A DNA stretch of 64,000 nucleotides from Haliclystus octoradiatus. Lineage: Eukaryota; Cnidaria; Staurozoa; Stauromedusae; Haliclystidae. The DNA is taken from NCBI GenBank assembly GCA_916610825.1, contig OU744448.1, forward strand, positions 310,001-374,000, in the 5' to 3' direction. Shown here in pieces: positions 45,910-63,996 of this stretch. Position numbers and translations under genes: made by a program. Within the stretch, counting starts at the first letter, position 1. Each line of letters opens with the position of its first letter. The notes under the pieces are model-generated. The model ran no database searches. It worked only from the letters and a program-made list of their open reading frames with translations, and was not told where the DNA came from.

Positions 45910-47619
45910 TCACGTTACATTTGATTTAAACAAAGAAGATAACTTCTTGAAGAGTTTCCTTTCCAACGCGAATCCAGACGTACTTGACAATCTCTTACCT
46001 TCTTCTAATACTTCGTTCGTTAAATCGCGATTCTTCATTACCATAAATTGCCTCGCTTTGACGTAAAGTAAAAAACAACGAAGCTGAGACGATAAAATAC
46101 TCTCTTTTTCTTCAACATATTTGATGTCCGGTTCTACTAATTTTTTACTACTTTCACCAAGAGAAATTATATTTAAAAGTGCACGATACAATCTTCCCTT
46201 GCAAATGTAATCAATGTCTAAGGAGTCTTCGAAATAAGCAATAGCTTCCTCCAGCATTCCTCTAGCTTCCTGGACAAGGCTATTTTTCATACCACACGCC
46301 TTCTCACCAAATGAAAGTTTTACAGCAGCACGCATCAGATACATTGTCCCTATGTCAATAGCTGGGGACCCCTGGTTGACGTTCACTTTTATAAGTGGAA
46401 ATATCTCTTCACATGTTCCTACGTTGCCTTCTAGATAATGGATCTCTGCAAGATATATGTATGCACGGTTTGTAAAAGCACTGTTACGCTTTATACATGG
46501 CAAGTTCTGGACAACATTTCTAAGCATATTCTTTGCTTCTGTTGCTCTACCTCTTAAACCAAGACCTCTACTTTTTTCAAGCGTCAATAAAAACCATTCC
46601 TCAGAATTCATTGTCACTGACCGTAGCAACTGATCAATGCGAAAGTCAAATTCAGAGAATCTGCCATCACGCTGTAGCAGCACAACGGAGCGAACGGTTT
46701 CATTATAAAATGAGCTACAAAAAGCTGCATGAGGATTAGGGACATCACGTATGTCATGTGAGTTGGTGTTTTTTATCTTCTTTTTTGAGGAGGAAGTTAT
46801 TTGCCTTGGGAGCGGCGCAGATGGTTGGTTAGTAAATGATATTTTGAGCTCATCAAGTTTTCTCAGTTTTTCGTTAACTTTCCCCGCTTTGACATAATTA
46901 TCTTCATCAAGCGATATCCACGTGTATAGTCCGATATGTATCGTAAATAAGGAACTAGGGCCAAACAAGCGCAGCCAATAGCCACCAAGTATACAAGGAT
47001 GGATTGATCTCTTCGTTCTCACATCCTCTTCCAATTTACCAAGCATAATAAAATCAGAAATCATTTCTAATTTGCCGTTGATTTGGCTATCTTGTTTGCC
47101 ACTTGCTCTGTTGATAGATTCAATCCTCAGCAACAAACGATCGTCCTTTGGGTGCGCAAGCCTTTCTCCTTTGCAGGAATGCTGACGGAAGCTACGAGGT
47201 AACAGGGTCCGTTGATGTAGTGGCATTTCAGCAATATCTTCATAATGTTTGTATTTCCTGAATGTTCCAGTGTTTGCTCGTACACCGATCAAGATTGCAT
47301 GGTCAGTATTTGAATTAGGAAAACAACGCCTCGACGAACCGTTCAGCAAAGGACGGTCGAAAGCGAGCAATAAGGATAGACTCAAGCCTTCACTTGTATC
47401 AATAACAGTATTATGACGATAAAATCTATTTGTTTGAGTGGAAACTGTGGTGTAAGAGAATTTAGACCACGGAGTCTCCGCAATTAAAGGTAGTTGGTCA
47501 TATTTGAAACACTTCTGAATTTCAGGTGCATGAGCAGCCATCTTGGTTAGTAAGTAACGTTGTCTCGTTTTCAAATTTCTCTTCATATGATCAGTGATAA
47601 TGATCAATGATCGATCCAT
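45910..47619 (-). CDS. intronless 569-residue protein with TPR-like helical C-terminus
   Basis: A single uninterrupted frame of 569 codons, striking among heavily spliced neighbours. An in-frame TGA lies a short way upstream of the first ATG, supporting the start. The first 200 residues are rich in Arg, Ser and Thr with no recognised motif. The segment WLRLFGPSSLFTIHIGLYTW (about 230-250) is hydrophobic. From about residue 340 the sequence alternates amphipathic helices (RAYIYLAEIHYLEGNVGTCE, GRLYRALLNIISLGESSKK, LRCFLLYVKARQFMVMKNRD), which look like degenerate tetratricopeptide repeats, a protein-interaction scaffold. No named family was recognised. It could be a retrocopy-derived gene or a lineage-specific family. 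Confidence 0.75.
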   Translation of the reverse strand: MDRSLIIITDHMKRNLKTRQRYLLTKMAAHAPEIQKCFKYDQLPLIAETPWSKFSYTTVSTQTNRFYRHNTVIDTSEGLSLSLLLAFDRPLLNGSSRRCFPNSNTDHAILIGVRANTGTFRKYKHYEDIAEMPLHQRTLLPRSFRQHSCKGERLAHPKDDRLLLRIESINRASGKQDSQINGKLEMISDFIMLGKLEEDVRTKRSIHPCILGGYWLRLFGPSSLFTIHIGLYTWISLDEDNYVKAGKVNEKLRKLDELKISFTNQPSAPLPRQITSSSKKKIKNTNSHDIRDVPNPHAAFCSSFYNETVRSVVLLQRDGRFSEFDFRIDQLLRSVTMNSEEWFLLTLEKSRGLGLRGRATEAKNMLRNVVQNLPCIKRNSAFTNRAYIYLAEIHYLEGNVGTCEEIFPLIKVNVNQGSPAIDIGTMYLMRAAVKLSFGEKACGMKNSLVQEARGMLEEAIAYFEDSLDIDYICKGRLYRALLNIISLGESSKKLVEPDIKYVEEKESILSSQLRCFLLYVKARQFMVMKNRDLTNEVLEEGKRLSSTSGFALERKLFKKLSSLFKSNVT

Positions 47620-48389
47620 TTCATGATCCGATTTTCTAGAACTGATCTCTGGATCTCACCGCATAGGATTTGACTAGCCAGTTTGAAAACCAGATGAAAA
47701 TATATTCGACCTAAATTGATCAAGAATGATTTACGATTAGCCAGAGTGTATTTCCTACAGAAATAATTCGTATATAAGAAAGAGAAGGCGATGACCCACT
47801 CCGCTCAGAGAAATCAGATTGGAAATCATGTCTCCATCGTTTCTATAGCAACGAAATGAAGATACGCTGAGTTGCTGTTGACGACTACGACTTTAAAGCA
47901 ACGTAGATCAGGGTCTGTGGGATGAATGACCAAATTAGGTGGCTCTATCAGGTCTTTCCACTTCAAATCAGTTATAAGTTGGAAAGATAGATAGATAGTC
48001 ATTGGTCCAGAGATTCTGATTGTTGGGGACATTTGCACAGACAAAACGACGTTTCTTTTATTTGGTCATGCGCATAGAGGTCATGCCTTTGAAACGCACT
48101 ATTTTGAACGAACGATTTGGTTCAGGTTCGGTCAGATGAAAGAAATTGGATGTTTACAGCTACATAGTATATATATTTACAGCGTTGGGCGAAAGAGGGA
48201 TTACTATATATAATTATATACTGTTATAACAGCCTTCCCGATCTTTAGGAATAATATAGCAATCAATTATTAACCATTTAATTTTACGATCAAATAATGA
48301 ACTTTGATAAAGCTACTCCAATTTGATATCAATTTAATACTTTAGCATTTTGTTATAAATAAATTACATTTCCTTATTCATTCCTTCTA
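47620..48389. other. gap between orphan gene and CCDC66 3' end
   Basis: An open frame of 72 codons lies at 47826-48044 (minus) with no family features. No other candidate was seen. Confidence 0.35.
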
Positions 48390-54555
<6,166 letters not shown>

Positions 54556-54711
54556 TTGAAAGAAAACAAACAAAACATTGTAGGTCAACTTAAAATAAAG
54601 GTTCAACATGAAACTAAATAATAATATATAGTCAACTAAGAGCTGAAAATTATCACATAATATGCGCAAAGAAAACACTACTAAATAAAAAATCAGATAT
54701 TATTATTATTA

Positions 54712-55051
<340 letters not shown>

Positions 55052-57249
55052 GTTTTTTGGCTATTATTAAAATTGATGATAAGTTCTTTATAAAACAATT
55101 TATTTGAGGGATTCACGGCCGCTATACGCCACAGCAAGACGTGCTCCCAAACTTATAGACAAAGCGAACCTTCTTTGGTATAGCACAACATTGGTAGACA
55201 TATATCATCAATTACAGTGTAGGGCGATAATCAATAAGTATTAAGTAATTATCCCATATCATTACAAATCTCTTAAGTAAAAATGTTATGAAATATTGTT
55301 AGCCTACATAAATATTCTCTGAAACTTCAAGATCGCCAAATAAATGTCACAACACTCAAATATTGAAAACGCTAGGCTGCTGGCTACTAGAGTTGGTGGG
55401 AGGATCAACAGCTTCGTTCGATAATTCAAGCACAGAAATTTAAAATTATCAATAAATATATATGTTGAATATTGTTTCTGTAAGGGGAGACTTGGACCAG
55501 TTTTCACATTTTTAATTATTAAAATTATTGTGATTGTGCAAATGTAACAAATTTTATGCCATTAATTAGTCAACATGCTCAATTCAAAAGAGTAAGAATA
55601 TCAATTACATAAATGTAGCAATTTTTCAAATATTTAGTGCGGAAGACGGACCATTTAATTAGTGGGGAGACTTAGGACACGGTGGGGTGACATGGATCAT
55701 GCATATTTTATCAAAATTTCATTAAATAGCCGACAAATTAACTTTCCAGTACCAGACACTACAGCTGTTGCTTTGACTTCGGGAGTTCATTTGATCAAAA
55801 TTGAGCCAGCAAGAAGTAATTTTATCATTAATGAAGAACAATAATTTTTGACGCCCCTGTCATCAATCTAATTGTAATGGATTTAGCAACTTTATCTCCA
55901 CAAAGTAAAAAAGTCATATCGGGAAACAACATGAAATAAAATGATATACAGCATATTAGAAGATAATTTACATGGGTAATCAGGAACGCTCTTGTCCCAT
56001 GTCTCCCTAGGTCCAAGTCTCCCTGGTCTCTTCAACATGCCTATTCCAATCAGTCGATCCAATCATAGTTTATAGAGACAAACCCCTCAAACAATGGTGC
56101 TACAAGAAATACTAAATATAATACAATTGAAATTTCTACATGCGCAAAGGATGCACAGAACATTATCTTTTGAGAACGGCTTTCCGGCTGCCGGAGCCAT
56201 ATCCACCGGATATTTTAATTCCTTCTGCTGCTCAATTCTGGTCGGTATTAGTTCATAGTCAACATCGGTCCCTAGCGTCGTCGCGCGCCATGTCCAGCGC
56301 ACATAGAGTGCAGCGCGCTATCCTCGAAATAATTATATATATTGTGAGTGAGGCTGTTTATTTCTTTCCCGGGAAATCTCAAAACGTGCCGTGCAGAAAA
56401 ATACAATTAATTTGATCATCCTTTAATTCTTTATCAATGAATTTAATACCCTCCCTCAATTCTACGCAGGCATCTGATCTCAACGCATGCGCTTCAAATA
56501 AGAACAAAGGTGGTAAAAAGCATCTGAAATGCTTTGAGGAGTATTCTTCTAAATATGTTATCTTTTAATTTCACAATTCAGATGTAAGTGAAGCTGATAT
56601 AATCAGCACTGGCACTGCCTAACAATGTGCTTATGTGCTGAGCTGTATGCAAGAACAAATTATTATAATCTAAATATGTCGTCAACAAGCTAGGCCTCAA
56701 GTCCCATTGCAACACGATATGATACTGTGCCCCTATTCAAGACTTTAACAAGAACCTTTGTCAATAATATCGTACATTCATACTCACATGATTTTGATGC
56801 TGTAGATGTTTAATAAATTACGTTGATTTTCTACGTTTTAATTCCACCAATCCACCATGGCTGTGGCTGTTGTGTGCACTTATTGCAGGCTTGCTAATTA
56901 ATTTATCAAAGTCTCACATTGACTGATAAATAAGATCAATTTCTTACAAGACACATTTTCGTCACCGTAGAGACTATCTGCCATATTATTATGACCTTGG
57001 AAACCGATAAATATAATTTATCAACAAACAAGTCAAACTCTTCTAGTCCAAACAACCAAAATAGAAATCAAACAATTCAAAGTTTAGGAAAGTTGACCCT
57101 CAGCTTCAGTTCCAGGCCTTCAAAATGACGGAAGGCTTCAAGATTCTATCGAACGAAAACAAACTTGTTTTACGCCTATTATTTTGTTATTGAGAAGAGA
57201 ATGCATTAATATGATCAACAGTAAGCTATAATCTGGTTTTCAAGTCAAC
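55052..57249. other. intergenic between CCDC66 and MICU, repeat fragments
   Basis: No gene was recognised, although the CCDC66 first exon may be here. Motifs of the type GGGAGACTTGGACC occur at about 55484, 55664, 55998 (inverted) and 56009 (inverted), suggesting an inverted-ended element at about 55484-56030. At about 56130-56210 lies an inverted, diverged copy of the block found at 8053-8130. Confidence 0.45.
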
Positions 57250-60200
57250 ATGAATAGTTTACTACGTGTTTGGATTCGTGGGTCCTTTTCATCATGCAGA
57301 ACAAAGGTTGCAAATCTTCCAAATGTGAGCAGAAATCCTTTGCTTGTGACATTCACTGCTGGTGTTACAGCTTACGGAGCCTACTATCTTACCAACAATA
57401 GCTCAGCTAAATTATTCACTAATGGTTTAGACATAGCTAATTGTTCAACTTCGAATGGAAATTCTGCAGTAGTCAAAACGAAAGAAGCAGAGGAAAACGA
57501 CGAAGAAGCAGCTGATGTCGTTGAGCGAAAAATGACGCGCCGTCAATTGCGATTCGAAGAATTTGCTTCGTGTGAATATAATGGTCAAACTGTAATGACT
57601 CCACAAGATTTCCTAGATTCATTGGTTGAAAACTCACCAAAATGTAAGAATAATATTCAATTTTGACAATTTGCAAATGACAGTCGACAAAGCGGAGGTG
57701 GCCTGGACCCGGAGCGGAGCCTAGAATCCGCATTCGGCCAGATCTTAGCCTTTTCGCCGGCTATATCTTAGCAAACTGTTACAAACTTACCAACCAAGCC
57801 CAAAATATGGAAATGGTCTTCTTGTCTAGACCAGGGGCTTATCAATCTGAAAGATTTCCAACCTCCGTCTCAATGGTGCTGCTTACTCACGATTTTATTA
57901 TTTTGATGAATCTCACGGTGCGTGTTTCCTCGTGTTTCTTGTTTAGCTGTGGTGAAATGATGATTCAACAGTTTCTTTAAATGCCGTTAAATTACGCCTT
58001 GCAGTATACTATCAAATCATGCCAAGAAAATAAAGTATTTGATATGATATCGATATAATTAAAATCTCGTCGTAGAGTCAACATAGCCGTATTAACTATG
58101 CTTTTGACCAGGAGGTGCATTTGTCAATTTTGCCCAATGAAATGGGCATTTGCCATTTTGCCTGAAAAAAGGTGTGATATTTGCATAAGTTTGAAGCTTC
58201 AGTAATGTAATCCCTTCAAAATTGCACGGTTTTTGCATTTTTTGTCTCTAAATTGCCCGAAATTTTATTACAATTTTTTTATCGGGGGTGTCACACCCTC
58301 CCCCAGAATTTTTGGTCGTTAGTGTCAAAATTACAAAATTTATATATCATATCGATATCATATCAAACACTGCATTTTCTCGGCACGTTTGATAGTTTTA
58401 TCATAGGCTACCACATGATTCAATTTAGCGGCAGTTGAAGAAAACGTTAGAATCATCATTTCAACCCCTCTAACAATGAAATGAAAACTTCATGCTACGA
58501 GGCCATGAAACATGCTAGGAAACACACACCGTGAGATTCATCAAAATAATAAAATCGTGAGTAAGCAGCACCATTGAGACGGAGGTTGGAAATCTTTCAG
58601 ATTGATAAGCCCCTGGTCTAGACAAGAAGACCATTTCCATATTTTGGGCTTGGTTGGTAAGTTTGCAAGAGTTTGCAGTTTGGTATTTTACCCTTACCGT
58701 GAATTATTTAGCCACATCTTGAACACGATTCAAAATCAATTCCTAGATCCCCACATATAGAACTACTGTAAAAAAGTAAGTTAGTTACAGAAAACAAATT
58801 CTGAGCAGTTAAACTCAGACAAGCTGCCGCCACTGTATCAATAATGTTTTTATCAGACTCTGATTGATCTATCTTCATAAATATATCCGTGACATTAATG
58901 AACATTTACACACAACGATATAGGTATATGACGAGTACGATTAGAATGGATGTCTTTGTGCAATCGCTTGCAACATTTGATTTGATTCCAGTAATTATGA
59001 TTACCAATTGCAGATACAAGACGCGGCAAAGTCGTATTAACAGACGGAGTGAGGCTTTATTCAAACGTTTATTTCAACAAAGAAAGTCTTTATTATAGAT
59101 CTGTTGTAGGCCTAACATTGAAATTTTTTTCTGCAGGAAATCAAAAAGATCCTAAACAAAACCCCATCTATTTCTAGAGGGTCGACTTCACTGTTTAGAG
59201 ATTTACACAACAACGGTTAGTACTGAAATCCCGTTTTAATTAACGCCGTAACATTCACAAATAGTTTCTACAATGTCCTGATAGCAAATGCAGAAAATTT
59301 CATCAGAAAAGAGTTAATTAAACGATAAGTGAAATAATTTCGAATTTATGATGTTACATATATATATATTTTAGGTTTGATCACATACTCTGAATATCTG
59401 TTTCTGGTCACCATCCTAACAAGTCAGTAATCAATCTGTTATCATTATTAAGCTTAACCGTTTTAAAATGTTAGTTTATTTTCTAAATGATTATTTTCAG
59501 AATCTCAAACCGGATTAAAAATCGCTTTAAAAATGATGGACATTGACGGTGATAAACTCATTAATAAATTTGAATTCCAAGAGGTATCATTCAAGAGGAT
59601 GTTCGCATTTCGCATGATCGCATTTTATTGTTTATATTTTATTGTTTATTTTATAAGGTTTCTCATTTTGACATTGTTTCCCAGGTGCAGCGAATGATCA
59701 ACAAGACAGCCTCGAAGGCGATGGTAGGATACGTAACTAGGATGTGTAACTAGGATGTGTAAATAGGATGCGTAACTTACAATGAAACAATGTTGCAAAT
59801 GAGCGTTGTCTGGTTATTAATGAATTGCTGTTTTGGATTCTGTAGAAGGGTATTTCGAACTCAAATTGCCTCGAACAAACATCCTTAGCTGTGCATCTAT
59901 TTGGTTTCAAAGGCAAAGGACAAGTGACATTTGATCAGTTCTTCAGGTACATTAGCTATAAGACTTACCATTATGAAAATGAAATCTTTATTATAAAAAC
60001 GGTGACCCCTAACAACAGGTGATGATTGATAGGAATGTAGCGTGGAGATTTGGCAATTATTTATTTTGCTTAAAAAGGAGTGAATTTAAAATAATCTGTC
60101 ATCTTTCCCCTTTTATGGCAGCGGAGAGAGCGGCAGGGGCTGTGGGAGTTGCAGATGTCCAGACACACACAGTTTTGAGTATAAATGCATATTTAACAGT

Positions 60201-62064
60201 GATTGTACAGACATGCATAATGTTGAGAGCAACATGAGGACGCTGAACCTGAAAACGTCTTCCACAGCTATTGAGAGAGAGGTTGTGGTTGTTTTCATTA
60301 AATGATTGTGTTTTGAAATGCTTTGAAACTTTTCCATTTCATTTTAGATTCATGGACAACGTGCAATCAGAAGTTCTTGAATTGGAAATATCCTTTTTTT
60401 TTTTGTTTACTTCATTGCAACAGTACTCTATAGCAACGAATAGTTTCTCTCCCAACTGGGTGCAAACAGTGTCACTCACTGCTGATGTTGATAGTTCTGC
60501 TGTATGTTGCACATGTACCTACGATGATGTCAAACGTACAATTGAGTTCACATGTTGAAAATGGAGCTATGCTTGCATTCTTAACCCAATCCCACAACTT
60601 ATGGGCACTTTTTCCACAATTTGTAAATTGAAGCAACATCCCGCTTTTCAAATGTGATACATTTTATTATATCTAGTTTTGTTTTGTACCATCCTTAACT
60701 TGCTTGCGCACTTTCATGAGTTTTCAAAGAGTATGAAATGCATCACAGAGCTTGATTTTGCACGCATCCTGCTGCGTAACACGGTGTTATCGCCAGAAGA
60801 CCACAAAGGATACCTGAATCGTTTGAGTGAAAGATTACTAATACCAAAGGTTTGTCAAAACCAAATAGACCTTTCTCACCTAGAAATCATATCAAATTAC
60901 TTCTGTCAATTCAACTTTGATCAAATGCACCCACTCAAATTTCATTGCTCTATTTGCATTGCTCTACTCTCTATTCTTTAACAATCACAGCCAAGCACAA
61001 ACAAATGATCTTTTCTATTGTGGCAACAATAATATATATAGGGTCCTCCAATATGACTTGGCTGGCGGTGGAATATGAATTGTCATTATTTTTATGTAAA
61101 GTTACGGACGAATTACCTGTAATTTCCACAGTGGATATAATGTTCACATTCAAGGGTGGCACCAGAGGGGGGCAGGGGGGCTACATCCCTCCCGTCGGGG
61201 ATGCTCAGCCCCCCTGTCGGGGAAGTCCAAATTTTCTGTCGGGGAATTTTTTAAGATATTTTGTAAAAAACAATAGGAATTAGCTCCATTCCAGTATTAG
61301 AGACTATTGCCAAATTGTTTCTATGTAACATGGAAATTTGGCATAGCCCCCCTGTCGGGGATGCCAGCTCCCTCGTCGGGAAAATCCTGGTGCCACCCCT
61401 GTTCACATTACCTTTTTAACTGTTCAATTCTAGTATGTGATTAACTTTATCCAACTGCTTTATTCAGGGTATCACATTACAGCAATTTAAAGATTTCAAT
61501 AAATTCCTAAACAACATTGATGACTTCGTTATTGCGATGAGAATGTGTGGTGCTATGCATGAGCCAGTTGAACAAGGTACTTGTCTGCTCTTTGCTAACA
61601 CTAGCATCATTTTCTATGTATAAATGATTATGTCAACACATGTGATTTCTGTGTGATTTTCAAGCGGCGTTCCAGAGGGCAGTCAGATTGTCTACTGGCG
61701 TTGAGATTGACAACCACGTGACAGACGTACTTTTCAAACTATTTGATATTGATGGTACGTAGATCTCAATAAATACAGTAAAAGCTTATCAATTATTTCA
61801 TTATTTCAATTATTCAATTTCAATTATTTCATCTGCAGGAGATGGAAAACTGAGCCATGTTGAATTTATTGATATGATGAAAGATCGATTGAAACGTGGT
61901 TTTGGGGTGGGTCATCAAACTTCCCATTGCTAATAGGTTACGCTGTCATTTTGATGTCATTCAAATAACAATGTCATTACTATTTTGTATTATAGAAATA
62001 CCCCAAACTCAAGGGCATAAAAGGTTTTAAACATTGCCTGAAGAAAGAAATGCATGGATCATGA
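57250..62064 (+). CDS. MICU2/3-like regulator of the mitochondrial calcium uniporter
   Basis: EF-hand protein of the mitochondrial intermembrane space that gates the calcium uniporter. Exon 1 (57250-57643) starts MNSLLRVWIRGSFSSCRTK, a mitochondrial presequence, and ends at the family motif RFEEFASCEYNGQ...MTPQDFLDSL. Later exons: about 59137-59218 (STSLFRDLHNN), 59375-59429 (GLITYSEYLFLVTILT), 59502-59582 with EF-hand 1 (DIDGDKLINKFEF), 59685-59723, 59849-59946, 60347-60387, 60712-60849, 61469-61577, 61664-61751, 61840-61908 with EF-hand 2 (DIDGDGKLSHVEF), and a last exon from about 61996. Both EF hands look able to bind calcium. A short exon between exon 1 and 59137 is missing from my model because the phases do not match. 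The intron after 60387 is U12-type. Confidence 0.88.
57771..58676. mobile_element. 906-bp foldback element in MICU intron 1
   Basis: Long inverted arms: 57771-57935 and 58512-58676 are nearly identical inverted copies, and weaker inverted similarity continues inward to about 58057 and 58335. Ends read GCAAACT. It has a central loop of about 280 bp and no protein frame. It looks like a foldback DNA element; a target duplication was not clear. Confidence 0.8.
60388..60711 (+). other. U12-type AT-AC intron of the MICU gene
   Basis: The 5' site is ATATCCTT, the exact U12 AT-AC consensus, directly after VLELE. The branch site TCCTTAAC lies at 60692-60699, and the intron ends CGCAC, 13 nt after the branch A. 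Splicing here gives LELE joined to FHEFSKSM in phase 0, which matches the MICU family (EVLEIEF). Confidence 0.93.
61151..61401. mobile_element. 251-bp hAT-like MITE in a MICU intron
   Basis: Inverted ends CARGGGTGGCACCAG (15 bp, one mismatch) are typical of hAT termini. An exact 8-bp target duplication TTCACATT flanks it (61143-61150 and 61402-61409). The interior carries several CCTGTCGGGG-type repeats and no gene. Confidence 0.88.
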
Positions 62065-62171
62065 CATGACAACTAGTTTCAGAGTGAATGACACAGATGC
62101 ATGACCAATGACTGCAATTTTTTGAATTATTATTTGGTATTTATATAAATGAGATTATAAGTAGTTATAAA
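62065..62171. other. 107-bp gap between convergent MICU and RFC3 genes
   Basis: The two genes meet tail to tail with about 107 bp between stops, so their 3' UTRs probably overlap. Confidence 0.7.
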
Positions 62172-62777
62172 TTAGAACATATCTGCCATTCCTTCTTCTA
62201 AGAACCGCTTGTAAATGCTCATAAATTTGGCAATAAATGCTTCCAAGTGATAAATTGCCTTTGTTCCTAATTGTAACTTGTGTTCGTAATGTGCTGCCAT
62301 CTGGATTACTTCTGACTTCAAAAGACCGTCACAATTCTTTGTCAACTCTTTTGTCAAGCCCTAAACAAATGGCAAATGCAATATCAAAATATCAAATTGT
62401 TAATGAGCATTCAAGTTACAGATCTCTAGCTAGGTCCTTCCTTGGCTAGATCTTTGCCAAACAATATCCAAACACTTTGTTTGACACCGGCCATGTTTCA
62501 TTCAGCATTGTGACGAATTGCGCAGTAATGGAAAGTCAATGTAATGGTCAAACGTTGACATGGTTAGATAGGATAATTGAGGTTGCAGCTAGACAGACAT
62601 TTATTTGCGTACTCACACAGAATAATTCTATCTGAAAACTGCAGAGAGTAAAGACCACAATGCATGATGGTCACATGAAAATGACGTTGTCAAACGATTG
62701 TTTGTACCTTGATGATAATGTCTGGTGGTATGCAATGACTGAGTAACTCGTAGAGGCGAGAACGCACCTCTAACAAC
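62172..62777 (-). CDS. RFC3: replication factor C subunit 3, C-terminal exons (partial)
   Basis: Two exons of a gene that enters from the right edge. 62777-62708 encodes LLEVRSRLYELLSHCIPPDI, and 62360-62172 encodes the end including LKSEVIQMAAHYEHKLQLGT, KAIYHLEAFIAKFMSIYKRF and the stop. These match the C-terminal collar domain of RFC3 almost residue for residue. RFC3 is part of the five-subunit clamp loader that opens PCNA and places it on primed DNA. Exon phases agree (0 at the junction). The upstream ATPase exons lie beyond 64000; an LTR element occupies the intron on that side. Confidence 0.93.
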
Positions 62778-62819
62778 CTAGAATTAAAAACAAAATTTGC
62801 AACAATCAACTTTATTAAT

Positions 62820-62977
62820 TGTGACGTAGTCACCTAATTATAAACATGTAAATACCTACTGTGATAATTGTGTAACTGCTAAAGTCATATGATCTTAATA
62901 TAGTAATGTATGTTGAAATATAGTCAGTTCTATTCAGACATAATGCAAGCGTGTTCTCTGTCTAGAACAACACCACA
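62820..62977. repeat. left LTR (158 bp)
   Basis: TG...CA-bounded copy paired with 63839-63996. Confidence 0.85.
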
Positions 62978-63838
62978 AATTGGCGTCCCCGAGTGATTTC
63001 AGAAAATAATCACCATTTCATGTATATATCATTATTGCTATATGCAGTATGGATAAAAAATCGAACCTTACACTTAACTGATCCTGAACGCACCACAGCG
63101 TGGTTCACGGGATTGGGTGCTATACTATAAAGGACTTGGAAAAATTATATTTGGTTTATCTGGCCCAGCTCTTGGTGGTATGTAAGGTGGTATGCAGCCC
63201 ACAACTATTTTTATTATCTAATGAAGTTATGATACAGTGGCAATTTAATAAGCCCACTCACTCTCGAAATTTAGTTGGTGTATGGTTTGGCAAAAAAATT
63301 TGATTGGACGTTTCAAAGTTCATTTAATAAACTATAATAGTACACGTAATAAACCTAATTGTTGACACACATCTATCATCGATCATTGATAGATAGCATT
63401 TGGTAGAAAGTCCATTTGGCTTGCAGTGGCTTGTAGCCCACTGGCCCTTACATAACAATTTTATGGTTTAATTATGTTACTGAAAGACATGGTAGTGGCT
63501 GTATGCCCACTGGCCCTAATAACCACGCTTAGATGGTTAGAAATTAATTGGACTTGTCGGACACATTATATTTTGATAAAAGTTGTATTTCCACTCCTTA
63601 AAGTTTGAGCGGAGATGTGTTATAGATAGAAAATGTTATTGTGGTATGAATTTTGTATGTGTGCGAATGTCATGTGTTTGTTATATTTTATAAGGTAAAC
63701 ACACGAATATTACGTTGTATTTCAAGAGAAATGAGACCGCCTAGCCGTTACGGTTTCTTTAATATTACTTATCGTAACTTATAACTATCAAATTCATAAA
63801 CATAATTGACAATTCTGTTTTCTCTAAGAAGGGGGAAA

Positions 63839-63996
63839 TGTGACGTAGTCACCTAATTATAAACATGTAAATACCTGCTGTGATTATTGTGTAACTGCTA
63901 AAGTCATATGATCTTAATATAGTAATGTATGTTGAAATATAGTCAGTTCTATTCAGACATAATGCAAACGTGTTCTCTGTCTAGAACGACACCACA
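63839..63996. repeat. right LTR (158 bp)
   Basis: Second copy, ending four bases before the window edge, so the right target duplication can be seen only in part. Confidence 0.85.

Larger units (their letters stand above)
62820..63996. mobile_element. short LTR retroelement, probably non-autonomous, fossil
   Basis: Two direct repeats of 158 bp (62820-62977 and 63839-63996) begin TGTGACG and end CACCACA. A purine tract (AGAAGGGGGAAA) precedes the right one, and a primer-binding-site-like stretch (TTGGCGTCCCC) follows the left one. The roughly 860-bp interior shows no recognisable viral-type protein, so it looks like a TRIM-type non-autonomous element. Family not assigned. The LTRs differ at about four positions (about 97 percent identity), so it is fairly young. 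It lies in an RFC3 intron. Confidence 0.8.

Noticed and set aside
47826-48044. 72-codon minus-strand frame
   Set aside because: Reads smoothly but has no recognisable motif, splice context or conservation evidence.
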